Positions 14,932 through 21,524 of a stretch of 25,638 nucleotides of DNA are shown here, one piece after another. The stretch spans positions 1-25,638 of the forward strand of contig JBPCMS010000016.1 of assembly GCA_051002015.1 (NCBI GenBank), written 5' to 3'. The notes beneath the pieces were generated by a model, which ran no database searches, had not been told where the DNA came from, and worked only from the letters and a program-made list of their open reading frames with translations. The position numbers and the translations under genes are program-made. Source of the DNA: JACDBE01 sp051002015 (GTDB taxonomy: Bacteria; Actinomycetota; Acidimicrobiia; Spongiisociales; UBA5794). Numbering within the stretch: position 1 is the first letter of the stretch; the number at the start of each line of letters is the position of its first letter.

Positions 14932-15833
14932 CCTGGCGTCCGCTGACGGGCACCGCCCCGGATTGGTACGAGCGTTCGCTTGCCGTCCCCTACGCCGACC
15001 AGGTCATCGAGGTGGCAGGCGCCCCGGTGCACTACATCGACTGGGGCAGCCCCGGCTATCCCGGGCTGGTGCTGGTCCACGGCGGTGCCGCCCACGCCCA
15101 CTGGTGGAGCTTTCTCGGCCCGTTCTTCTCCGGTGAGTGGCATGTGGTTGCCCTCGACCTCAGCGGGCACGGCGACAGCGGCCACCGCCCCGAATACAGC
15201 CATGAGATCTGGTCGGACGAGGTGATGGCGGTGGCCGAGGATGCGGGCTTCACCGGTCCCCCGGTCGTGGTGGGGCACAGCCTGGGGGGCATGGTCACCA
15301 TCATGACCGCGTCGCGGTATGGCGATCGGCTGTTCGGAGCGGTGATCGTGGATTCCCCGGTGCGGCGACCCGACCCCGAGTCCGAGGAGGGGCAGGGGGG
15401 CCGGGCCTTCCGTGAACCGGGCATCTACGACGACCTCGAGACGGCCCTGACCCACTTCCGTCTGATCCCCGAGCAGCCCAACGACAACCCGTGGATCATC
15501 GACCACATCGCCCGGTGGTCGCTCCACCGGACCCCGGCCGGTTGGACGTGGAAGTTCGACCCGAACCTGTTCCGCAGGACGCTGGTACCGCTGCGCGACC
15601 AGCTCGCCAGCGTCCGGTGCCGGGTCGCCCTGCTGCGGGGTGAGTACAGCGTGGTGGTCCCCCATGACACCGCCCGCTACATGTACGACCTGATGGGTCG
15701 CAACGCTCCGGTGATCTCGATCCCGGAGGCGCACCACCACCTGATCCTCGACCAGCCCCTGGCCTTCGTCAGCGCGGTCCGGACGCTGCTGGCCGACTGG
15801 CAGCACTCGATCCCCCACCGCCGTCTCGGATAG
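14928..15833 (+). CDS. alpha/beta hydrolase
   Basis: 301-residue alpha/beta-hydrolase-fold enzyme, predicted cytoplasmic. VLVHGGAAHAHWW forms the oxyanion-hole strand, ALDLSGHGDSG follows as in esterases and epoxide hydrolases, and the nucleophile is Ser118 in VVGHSLGGMV. The general-base histidine is within AHHHLILDQP (residues 269-271). The acid is unclear: LLRGEYSVVVP has Glu where relatives often have Ser-Asp. A lid segment lies between about residues 145 and 220. The start GTG 14928 overlaps the stop of the aminotransferase-like gene (GTGA), so the two are co-translated and may act on one substrate or pathway, which I cannot identify. A hairpin at 15854-15887 follows. Confidence 0.9.
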   Translation: MTWRPLTGTAPDWYERSLAVPYADQVIEVAGAPVHYIDWGSPGYPGLVLVHGGAAHAHWWSFLGPFFSGEWHVVALDLSGHGDSGHRPEYSHEIWSDEVMAVAEDAGFTGPPVVVGHSLGGMVTIMTASRYGDRLFGAVIVDSPVRRPDPESEEGQGGRAFREPGIYDDLETALTHFRLIPEQPNDNPWIIDHIARWSLHRTPAGWTWKFDPNLFRRTLVPLRDQLASVRCRVALLRGEYSVVVPHDTARYMYDLMGRNAPVISIPEAHHHLILDQPLAFVSAVRTLLADWQHSIPHRRLG

Positions 15834-15853
15834 CGACCGTCCGAGCCGGTCCC

Positions 15854-15887
15854 GACCGCACCAAGCGGCCGGAACCGGCCAGCGGTC
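15854..15887. terminator. inverted repeat between the hydrolase gene and the convergent small-ORF locus
   Basis: GACCGC (15854-15859) pairs with GCGGTC (15882-15887), enclosing GGCCGGAACCGGCC (15867-15880), itself a palindrome. It begins 20 bases after the hydrolase stop. A second hairpin, CCCGAT (15945-15950) with ATCGGG (15955-15960), overlaps the stop of the minus-strand ORF at 15953 and could end that transcript. Neither has a clear T-run. Confidence 0.5.
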
Positions 15888-15952
15888 CGACAGATCCTCA
15901 CCGGGGAACGCCGGTGCGCTCCTCGGTCGAGGCGGCTAGCCCCACCCGATCT

Positions 15953-16075
15953 TCATCGGGCGGACAGCATGGGGCGGGTCGCCTCCACCAGGAGGGACGG
16001 CCCCAGCAGGAAGGCGTAGGTCGGCTGAGGCGCTTGGCCCGGACCGGACACGTGCCTGATCAGTGTGATCATCAT
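15953..16075 (-). CDS. small protein, 40 residues, unknown (third ORF of small-protein locus)
   Basis: Short ORF with ATG at 16075 (a second ATG follows directly) and TGA at 15953-15955. AAAGGAAG lies 6 bases upstream of the ATG, a strong ribosome site. Thirty-five of 40 codons end in G or C, as in real genes of this genome. The peptide starts MMITLIRHVSGPGQAPQ, has a hydrophobic centre (YAFLLGPSLLVEA) and ends TRPMLSAR. It has no cysteine and no recognisable family. It may be a membrane-associated peptide, a RiPP-like or bacteriocin-like precursor, or a regulatory small protein; none of these is shown. A competing frame, ATG 16136 to 15936, covers the same bases but lacks its own ribosome site. 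Confidence 0.5.
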   Translation of the reverse strand: MMITLIRHVSGPGQAPQPTYAFLLGPSLLVEATRPMLSAR

Positions 16076-16132
16076 CGTTGCTTCCTTTGATCTGTTGACG
16101 CTGTTGCCGCCCGGAGGCGGCAGGATTGGTGT

Positions 16133-16243
16133 TCATCGGATCGAGGTGACGATCCGACCGAGCTCGAGCTGGAGCAGCGGATCGGTGGCGATGCGGTCGA
16201 TCCAGCTCGGTGCCGGGTGTTGTGAATGCACCATGTGGTTCAT
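16133..16243 (-). CDS. small protein, 36 residues, unknown (second ORF of small-protein locus)
   Basis: ATG 16243 is preceded by GAAAGGAGGA (16260-16251), close to a perfect anti-16S match with 7 bases spacing, so translation is very likely. Codon third positions are about 80 percent G/C. The product starts MNHMVHSQHPAPSWID and ends in an amphipathic stretch (RIATDPLLQLELGRIVTSIR). It has no cysteine, signal peptide or known domain. It lies 30 bases downstream of an attenuator-like hairpin and 57 bases before the 40-residue ORF, so all three small ORFs probably form one minus-strand transcript. I do not recognise it. Confidence 0.55.
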   Translation of the reverse strand: MNHMVHSQHPAPSWIDRIATDPLLQLELGRIVTSIR

Positions 16244-16273
16244 CGGGTGTTCCTCCTTTCGAGGAAATGAGAA

Positions 16274-16293
16274 GAGCCGCCCTGCGGCGGCTC
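16274..16293 (-). terminator. attenuator-like hairpin between first and second small ORFs
   Basis: Read on the minus strand, GAGCCGCC, loop GCAG, GGCGGCTC is followed by TTCTCATTTC: an 8-bp GC stem with a T-rich tail, the best Rho-independent terminator shape in the window. It lies 27 bases after the stop of the 32-residue ORF and just before the ribosome site of the 36-residue ORF. The first arm can instead pair with GCGGCTC (plus-strand 16343-16349) inside the upstream ORF, which is the geometry of a translation-controlled attenuator. Confidence 0.6.
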
Positions 16294-16319
16294 GGAGACG
16301 GGTCGGGTGCGGTCGACGG

Positions 16320-16418
16320 TCAGTCGATCGTCCGCCCGGTTGGAGCCGCAGGGGTCGCTCCGCCGACCGGGAGGGCGGCGACGCCTGGGTTGATCGTCGG
16401 GGTGTTGATCGTCGGCAT
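16320..16418 (-). CDS. small protein or leader peptide, 32 residues (first ORF of small-protein locus)
   Basis: ATG 16418 has GGAAGGAGG 6 bases upstream, an excellent ribosome site, and ends at TGA 16320-16322. Twenty-seven of 32 codons end in G or C. The peptide begins MPTINTPTINPGVAALP, with a repeated PTIN, and continues rich in Gly, Ala, Pro and Thr to ...GRTID. It holds six Thr, three Ile and six Pro and no Cys, Lys or aromatic residue. The Thr/Ile/Asn-rich opening recalls attenuation leader peptides such as ThrL, and a terminator-like hairpin follows. No amino-acid synthesis gene lies downstream, only two further small ORFs. It could equally be a secreted or modified peptide precursor. 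A stem-loop (TGCGGG 16452-16457 with CCCGCA 16466-16471) lies in its leader; no clear promoter was found. Confidence 0.55.
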   Translation of the reverse strand: MPTINTPTINPGVAALPVGGATPAAPTGRTID

Positions 16419-16552
16419 GTCGGGCCTCCTTCCGTTGGTCTGCCGGGGGTCTGCGGGAACCCTCGCCCGCAACGGCCGAGCGCCGGGCGGACCGGCACCT
16501 TCTCACGACCAACGGCTCCCTGTCAGCCCCGTGCCTGTGGGACACTCTGCGG

Positions 16553-17602
16553 GTGGACACCATCCACTCGTTCCGTCTGCAGGCCGCCGCCTGCGGAAAG
16601 ATGGGATCGGACCTCTACCGCCGGCTGCTCCGCGCCGCCGCCGACGACCTGGCCGGAAACGGTGAGCTGACGCCCGTCGTCGGCACCTGGGACGGCGACC
16701 CTGTCACCGATGCCGTGCCCCTCCGGCTGCTTGGCGGTGTCCACCGCCTGGTGTTGCGGGGCGAGGCCCCGGGGCTGGCCTTCCACTACCCGACCGTGGG
16801 CGGGCGACCCAGCTGGCCCGGCTGCACCGCTGAGTTCTTCGGCACGGTGCGTGCCCACCCGGTCGCCATCGAGACGGCGCTGAGCAGACCGCCCCAGACC
16901 AACGAGATCGGTCGGGCGGCGCCGCTCATCGGCGGCCTGATCGAGGTGACCACCATGCTCGGTGCCCCGATCCGGCTGCTCGAGATCGGGGCGAGCGCCG
17001 GTCTCAACCTGCTTCTCGACCACTATCGCTTCGAGCTCGGCGACGGCCTGGTCTTCGGCCCCCCATCGAGTCCGGTGGTGGTGACCTCCCACTGGTCCGG
17101 CCGCATCCCCGCCCTGAACCGTCCCATCGACATCGTGAGCAGGCGCGGATGCGACCTTACCCCTCTCGACGTGCGCCATCACGATGACGTCGAGCGGCTC
17201 CTCTGCTATGTCTGGGCGGACCAGCTCGACCGCTTCGACCGGCTCCGGCGGGCGATCGAGCTGGCCCGATCCGCCCCAACCACCGTCGATGCGGCACCTG
17301 CAGCCGGCTGGCTCCTCCAGCAACTCGCCCGGTCATACCCGGGAGCGGTGACCGTTGTCATGCAGTCGTGCGTCACCCAGTACCTGAGCGCCGAGGAACG
17401 CCACCAGGTGCTCGCCGTGATGCGTGCCGCCGGCACAAGGGCGACCAGGGAGGCTCCGGTGGCCTGGTTGCGCATGGAGCCGGCCCACCGCAACTTCGAG
17501 CTCACGCTGTCGGTCTGGCCCCAGGACCTCCACCTCACGCTGGCGGACGTCGAGGCGCACGGCCGCTGGGTGGCCTGGCACGAGATCACCGACCACGGCT
17601 GA
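16553..17602 (+). CDS. DUF2332 family protein
   Basis: 349-residue member of DUF2332, an actinobacteria-rich family of unknown function. Typical segments are SDLYRRLLRAAADDL near the start, QTNEIGRAAPLIGGLIEV (about 115-132), then LLEIGASAGLNLLLDHYRF (about 142-160). The last is a glycine-rich motif reminiscent of S-adenosylmethionine-dependent methyltransferases. VMQSCVTQYLSAEERHQVL and a C-terminal LRMEPAHRNFELTLSVWP follow. Cytoplasmic; no signal peptide. The start GTG 16553 has no Shine-Dalgarno sequence; GACACT (16541-16546), a weak -10, ends 6 bases before it, so a leaderless start is possible. It is divergent from the small-ORF locus, and its stop lies 19 bases before the exporter promoter, so it is probably transcribed on its own. 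Confidence 0.87.
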   Translation: MDTIHSFRLQAAACGKMGSDLYRRLLRAAADDLAGNGELTPVVGTWDGDPVTDAVPLRLLGGVHRLVLRGEAPGLAFHYPTVGGRPSWPGCTAEFFGTVRAHPVAIETALSRPPQTNEIGRAAPLIGGLIEVTTMLGAPIRLLEIGASAGLNLLLDHYRFELGDGLVFGPPSSPVVVTSHWSGRIPALNRPIDIVSRRGCDLTPLDVRHHDDVERLLCYVWADQLDRFDRLRRAIELARSAPTTVDAAPAAGWLLQQLARSYPGAVTVVMQSCVTQYLSAEERHQVLAVMRAAGTRATREAPVAWLRMEPAHRNFELTLSVWPQDLHLTLADVEAHGRWVAWHEITDHG

Positions 17603-17621
17603 ACCGGCCGGAAACCGACCC

Positions 17622-17650
17622 TTGACACCAGCGGGGTTCGGTGGCACAGT
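17622..17650 (+). promoter_or_regulatory. sigma-70 type promoter of the ABC exporter operon
   Basis: TTGACA (17622-17627) is a perfect -35 box. After exactly 17 bases comes CACAGT (17645-17650), which keeps the second A and last T of the -10 consensus. Transcription would start near 17657, giving a leader of about 130 bases before the 19-codon ORF and about 285 bases before the first exporter gene. Confidence 0.65.
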
Positions 17651-17696
17651 TGCCGACGGTCGTGAACTGCCGCCGAGCCGGATGACGCCTACCGCG

Positions 17697-17754
17697 CACC
17701 CGCTTGGTTGGGTTCGGACCAAACCGGGTGAGGTGATCCAGTCACCCCCGGGTG
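17697..17754 (+). promoter_or_regulatory. structured leader RNA with alternative pairings
   Basis: CACCCG (17697-17702) pairs with CGGGTG (17725-17730), and TTGGT (17704-17708) with ACCAA (17718-17722), forming a two-part hairpin. CACCC (17743-17747) further on can compete for the same GGGTG (17726-17730), or pair partly with GGGTG (17750-17754). Such exclusive pairings are typical of attenuators or riboswitch-like leaders. No known riboswitch class was recognised. A separate hairpin, CGACGTC (17905-17911) with GACGTCG (17916-17922), lies just before the exporter start. Confidence 0.45.
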
Positions 17755-17786
17755 TCGGGTCGGCGTCGAGCGAGAGGAGGTCCACG

Positions 17787-17846
17787 ATGTTGCTGCCAGC
17801 CACTCTCGCGCCGCGGCGTACCGGGCCCTTCTCGCCCCTCGGCTAG
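17787..17846 (+). CDS. 19-residue upstream ORF in the exporter leader
   Basis: ATG 17787 is preceded by GAGAGGAGG, 6 bases away, a stronger ribosome site than that of the exporter gene itself. The peptide is MLLPATLAPRRTGPFSPLG and the stop TAG is at 17844-17846. It lies between the promoter at 17622 and the exporter start at 17942, with a hairpin (17905-17922) after it. Short leader ORFs in front of ABC efflux or resistance genes often sense translation inhibitors by ribosome stalling; the Arg-Arg and Pro-rich end fits that idea, but this is inference. It has no similarity that I recognise. Confidence 0.5.
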   Translation: MLLPATLAPRRTGPFSPLG

Positions 17847-17941
17847 CACACTCCAGCCGCGCCTCGGGGGCCACCCCAGCCCCTTCCCACGACCGATACC
17901 GCCCCGACGTCATGCGACGTCGCCCGACACCTGAGAGCACC

Positions 17942-19693
17942 ATGATCCCGGTACGCGCCTACTTCAGACTGCTGATCCGCTACCTACGCCCGCTCCGCTG
18001 GCGCGCAGGGTTGCTCGGTCTGGTGCTGCTCGTCGCCCTCACCCTCCAGCTGATCAACCCCCAGCTGATCCGGACCTTTCTCGACAGGGTGACCTCGGGC
18101 GGCGCCGAGGAGGACCTGATCCCGCTGGCGGTCGCCTTCATGGTCATCGCCTTCGCCCATCAGGTGATGGCGGTGGTGGCGACCTGGCTGGCGGAGAACG
18201 TCGGCTGGTCGGCAACCAACGAGCTGCGCGCCGACCTCACCGAGCACGTGCTCGAGCTCGACATGGGCTTCCACAAGACCCACACCCCCGGTGAGCTGAT
18301 CGAGCGGATCGACGGTGACGTCACCGCTCTCTCCAACTTCTTCTCGGCGTTCATCATCAAGGTGCTCGGCAACGCCGTGCTGCTCACCGGCATCCTGGTG
18401 TTGCTGTGGCGCGAGAACACCTGGGTCGGCGTCGGTGTCACCGCCTTCGCCGTGGTGGCGCTGTTCGTGATGCTCGGTGTCCAGATGATCGCCGTCCCGT
18501 GGTGGAAGCAGGTGCGGGCGACCAGCGCCGTGCTGTTCGGTTCGCTCGGAGAGCAGTTCGGTGGAACCGAGGACATCCGCGCCAACGGCGGCAGCCGGTA
18601 CATGATCCGCCGCTTCACCGAGATCCTGCGCCTATGGATGCCGCAGCAGGTCCGGGGCCGTATGGGCTTCGCCATGCTGTGGGGCACCAACATCGCCAAC
18701 TACGTCGTCGGCTCGGCGCTGGTGTTCTGGCTCGGTTCCCTGTTCTTCGGCAACGGGTCGCTCACCCTCGGATCGGTGTACCTGGTCTGGTACTACGTGT
18801 CGATGACCCGCGAGCCGATGGACGAGATCCGCACCCAGATGGAGGACTTCCAGAAGGCGGGAGCGGGCATCTCCAGGGTGCAGGAGCTGATGGCGACCAG
18901 GGCCAACCTCACCTGGGAGGGCGACGTCCCGCTGCCCGACGGGCCGCTGGCGGTCGAGCTCGATCACGTCGAGTTCTCCTACGACGACGAATCCGGCGAT
19001 GGGCCGGTGCTCCACGACGTGTCGTTCCGGATCGAGGCGGGTCGGGTTCTCGGGGTGCTCGGTCGCACCGGCTCGGGCAAGACCACCCTGGCCCGGCTGC
19101 TCACCAGGCTCTACGACCCGCAGTCGGGTCAGGTGCGGGTCGGCGGCGTGCCCCTCCCCCGAGCGGAGCGGGCCAGCCTGCGCCATCGGGTCGGCATGGT
19201 CACCCAGGACGTCCAGCTGTTCCGGGCCACCATCCGGGACAACCTGACCTTCTTCGACCCCACGGTCGACGACTCCAGGATCCTCGAGGTCATCCACACG
19301 CTCGGGCTGACCGGGTGGCTGGCAACCCAGCCCTCGGGGCTCGACACCCTGCTCGAGTCCGGTGGCGGCGGGCTGTCCGCCGGCCAGGCCCAGCTTCTGG
19401 CGCTGACCCGGATCTTCCTGCGCGACCCGGGTCTGGTGATCATGGACGAGGCGTCCTCCCGGCTTGACCCCGCCACCGAGGCACTGATCGAGCGCGCCGT
19501 CGATCTGCTGCTCGAACAGCGCAGCGCACTGATCATCGCCCACCGTCTCGCCACGGTCACCAGGGCCGATGACATCCTGATCATGGAGGCGGGGAGGATC
19601 GTCGAGTACGGCAGCAGGGTCGCCCTAGCCGCAGATCCTGATTCGAGGCTGTCGCATCTGTTGGCCACCGGCATAGAGGAGGTGTTGGCATGA
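17942..19693 (+). CDS. ABC exporter half-transporter (subunit with catalytic glutamate and variant signature)
   Basis: Type IV (multidrug/lipid exporter-like) half-transporter of 583 residues: six membrane helices in an ABC_membrane domain (about 20-310), then a nucleotide-binding domain. Walker A is GRTGSGKTT (about 374-382), Q-loop TQDVQLF, Walker B ending in MDEAS with catalytic Glu503, and the switch His534 in IIAHRL. The signature reads LSAGQ (from about 478) instead of LSGGQ. ATG 17942 is chosen because the protein then begins MIPVRAYFRLLIRYLRPLRW, typical of the family; ATG 17912 would add ten polar residues and lies within a hairpin. The gene overlaps the next by four bases, so a heterodimer is expected. 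The substrate (drug, lipid or peptide) is unknown. Confidence 0.92.
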   Translation: MIPVRAYFRLLIRYLRPLRWRAGLLGLVLLVALTLQLINPQLIRTFLDRVTSGGAEEDLIPLAVAFMVIAFAHQVMAVVATWLAENVGWSATNELRADLTEHVLELDMGFHKTHTPGELIERIDGDVTALSNFFSAFIIKVLGNAVLLTGILVLLWRENTWVGVGVTAFAVVALFVMLGVQMIAVPWWKQVRATSAVLFGSLGEQFGGTEDIRANGGSRYMIRRFTEILRLWMPQQVRGRMGFAMLWGTNIANYVVGSALVFWLGSLFFGNGSLTLGSVYLVWYYVSMTREPMDEIRTQMEDFQKAGAGISRVQELMATRANLTWEGDVPLPDGPLAVELDHVEFSYDDESGDGPVLHDVSFRIEAGRVLGVLGRTGSGKTTLARLLTRLYDPQSGQVRVGGVPLPRAERASLRHRVGMVTQDVQLFRATIRDNLTFFDPTVDDSRILEVIHTLGLTGWLATQPSGLDTLLESGGGGLSAGQAQLLALTRIFLRDPGLVIMDEASSRLDPATEALIERAVDLLLEQRSALIIAHRLATVTRADDILIMEAGRIVEYGSRVALAADPDSRLSHLLATGIEEVLA

Positions 19694-21480
19694 GCTCCGT
19701 ACGTGACCGCCGCGCCCCGACCGGGCGGCTGATGTGGGGCATGATCCGCTACGCCCCGTGGCGGTACGGCGTCAACGTGCTGCTGTGGGTGTCGATGTGG
19801 CTGCTCCCGGTGATCCCGGGGCTGCTCACCCGCGAGTTCTTCAACAGGCTCGAGGCGGAGCCGGGCTTCAACGCCCTCACCCTGATCGCCCTCTTCGTCG
19901 GCTACGGGCTGGCCCGCCTGATGGTGATGGTGGTCGGGATGCTCAACGACATCCACTTCGCCTTCCGTACCAGCAGCCTGCTCCGCCGCAACATGCTGGA
20001 GCGTCTCTACGAGATGCCGGGGGCCGCTGCGGTCCACGAGTCGCCCGGCGACATGATCAGCCGGTACCGCGACGACGTGGACCATGTCGAGGAGGCCCTG
20101 TCGTGGACGGTGGACATGGTGGGGACGATGGCGCTCGCCATCGTCGCCGCCATCATCCTGCTGGCGATCGATCCGGGGCTCACCATCCTGGTGTTCGCCC
20201 CGCTGGTGGTGGTGGTTGCCGCCGCCGAGCGGATGAGCGGCCGCATCCGGCGCTACCGCACCGCCGCCCGCGAGGCGACGGGGAACATCACCGGGATGCT
20301 GGGCGAGACGTTCGGCTCGGTGCAATCGATAAGGGTCGCCGGCGCCGAGGCGAGCACGCTGAGGCACTTCCGAGAGCTCAACGACCAGCGGCGGCGCGAC
20401 ATGGTGCGCGACCGGGTGCTGACCGCCATGTTGGAGTCGGTATTCTGGAACAGCGTCAACATCGGGGTCGGTCTGATCCTGATCATCGGCGCCTCATCGA
20501 TGGCGGCGGGGACGCTGGGTCTCGGCGATTTCTCGCTGTTCGTCTACTTCCTCGACTTCGTCACCGACGCCGGGTACTTCGTCGGGTTGTTCCTGGCCAA
20601 GTTCAAGCAGGCCGGGGTGTCGTTCGATCGGATGATCGACATGCTGGGCGAGGTCGATCCGATGCGGCTGGTCGACAAGCGGGACCTGCACCTCACCGGG
20701 GAGCTCCCCGAGATCGAGGCGGAGCTGATCACCGCAGGCGACCTGCTCGACGAGGTGGCGGCCGAGGGCCTCACCTTCCGCTACCCGGGCACCGGCTCGG
20801 GGGTGTCGGAGGCATCCTTCGCTCTCCACCGCGGCTCGTTCACGGTGGTGACCGGCAAGGTCGGGTCCGGCAAGACCACGCTGCTGCGCGCCCTGCTCGG
20901 TCTGGTCCCCGCCCAGGAGGGCTCGATCACCTGGAACGGGGAGCCGGTCGACGAACCGGAGGACTTCTTCGTCCCGCCCCGGTCGGCATACGTGCCCCAG
21001 GTGCCCCGTCTGTTCTCGCTGTCGTTGCGGGACAACCTGCGCCTGGGACGCACCGAGGACGACGACGGGTCGCTGCAGGAGGCGATCCGCTCGGCCGCCT
21101 TCGAGGATGACCTGGCGGCGATGCCGGAAGGCCTCGACACCATGGTCGGACCGCTCGGTGTCCGGCTGTCGGGAGGTCAGGTGCAGCGGACGGCGACGGC
21201 GCGCATGTTCGCCAGGCGGTCCGAGCTGCTGGTCATCGACGACCTGTCGAGCGCCCTGGACGTCGAGACCGAGCGCACCCTGTGGCAGCGTCTGTTCACC
21301 GACCACGTCGGGGTCACCGCCCTCGTGGTGTCGCACCGCAAGCCGGCGCTCCTCCGAGCCGACACCATCCTGGTGATGCACGAGGGGCGGATCGTCGCTC
21401 GGGGCACGTACCACGAGCTGGTGGCGACCAGCGCCATCTTCCGCGACCTCACCAACGAGGAGGAGCAGAACGACGGGTGA
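19690..21480 (+). CDS. ABC exporter half-transporter (subunit with degenerate Walker B)
   Basis: Partner of the preceding half-transporter; the start ATG 19690 overlaps its stop (ATGA). 596 residues: an ABC_membrane domain with six helices (about 30-310), then a nucleotide-binding domain with Walker A GKVGSGKTT (389-397), canonical signature LSGGQ (493-497), Walker B LLVIDDLSS where Asp518 replaces the catalytic glutamate, and His549 in VSHRKP. This subunit therefore supplies a poor Walker B, and the partner supplies the altered LSAGQ signature. In a head-to-tail dimer both defects fall in the same ATP site, leaving the other site fully competent. This is the pattern of heterodimeric exporters such as TM287/288 and BmrCD. 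A hairpin follows the stop. Confidence 0.92.
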   Translation: MSSVRDRRAPTGRLMWGMIRYAPWRYGVNVLLWVSMWLLPVIPGLLTREFFNRLEAEPGFNALTLIALFVGYGLARLMVMVVGMLNDIHFAFRTSSLLRRNMLERLYEMPGAAAVHESPGDMISRYRDDVDHVEEALSWTVDMVGTMALAIVAAIILLAIDPGLTILVFAPLVVVVAAAERMSGRIRRYRTAAREATGNITGMLGETFGSVQSIRVAGAEASTLRHFRELNDQRRRDMVRDRVLTAMLESVFWNSVNIGVGLILIIGASSMAAGTLGLGDFSLFVYFLDFVTDAGYFVGLFLAKFKQAGVSFDRMIDMLGEVDPMRLVDKRDLHLTGELPEIEAELITAGDLLDEVAAEGLTFRYPGTGSGVSEASFALHRGSFTVVTGKVGSGKTTLLRALLGLVPAQEGSITWNGEPVDEPEDFFVPPRSAYVPQVPRLFSLSLRDNLRLGRTEDDDGSLQEAIRSAAFEDDLAAMPEGLDTMVGPLGVRLSGGQVQRTATARMFARRSELLVIDDLSSALDVETERTLWQRLFTDHVGVTALVVSHRKPALLRADTILVMHEGRIVARGTYHELVATSAIFRDLTNEEEQNDG

Positions 21481-21486
21481 CGGCTC

Positions 21487-21524
21487 GGCGCCTCGGAGCG
21501 CCGGGCCGCCACACCCTCGGTGGC
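21487..21524. terminator. paired hairpins between convergent genes
   Basis: GGCGC (21487-21491) pairs with GCGCC (21498-21502), and GCCAC (21508-21512) with GTGGC (21520-21524). The 43-base gap lies between the exporter stop (21480) and the stop of the convergent sulfatase-like gene (21524), so these are likely to terminate one or both transcripts. There is no T-run. Confidence 0.45.

Noticed and set aside
15936..16136. 66-codon minus-strand frame whose ATG overlaps the stop of the 36-residue ORF
   Set aside because: The ATGA overlap is attractive, but it has no ribosome site of its own. The strong AAAGGAAG inside this stretch serves a different frame (ATG 16075), so I prefer the 40-residue ORF.
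15953..16418. Calling the small ORFs a lanthipeptide or other defined RiPP cluster
   Set aside because: No Cys-rich cores and no cyclase, dehydratase, radical-SAM or YcaO-type enzyme in the window; DUF2332 and the ABC exporter nearby are not sufficient evidence.
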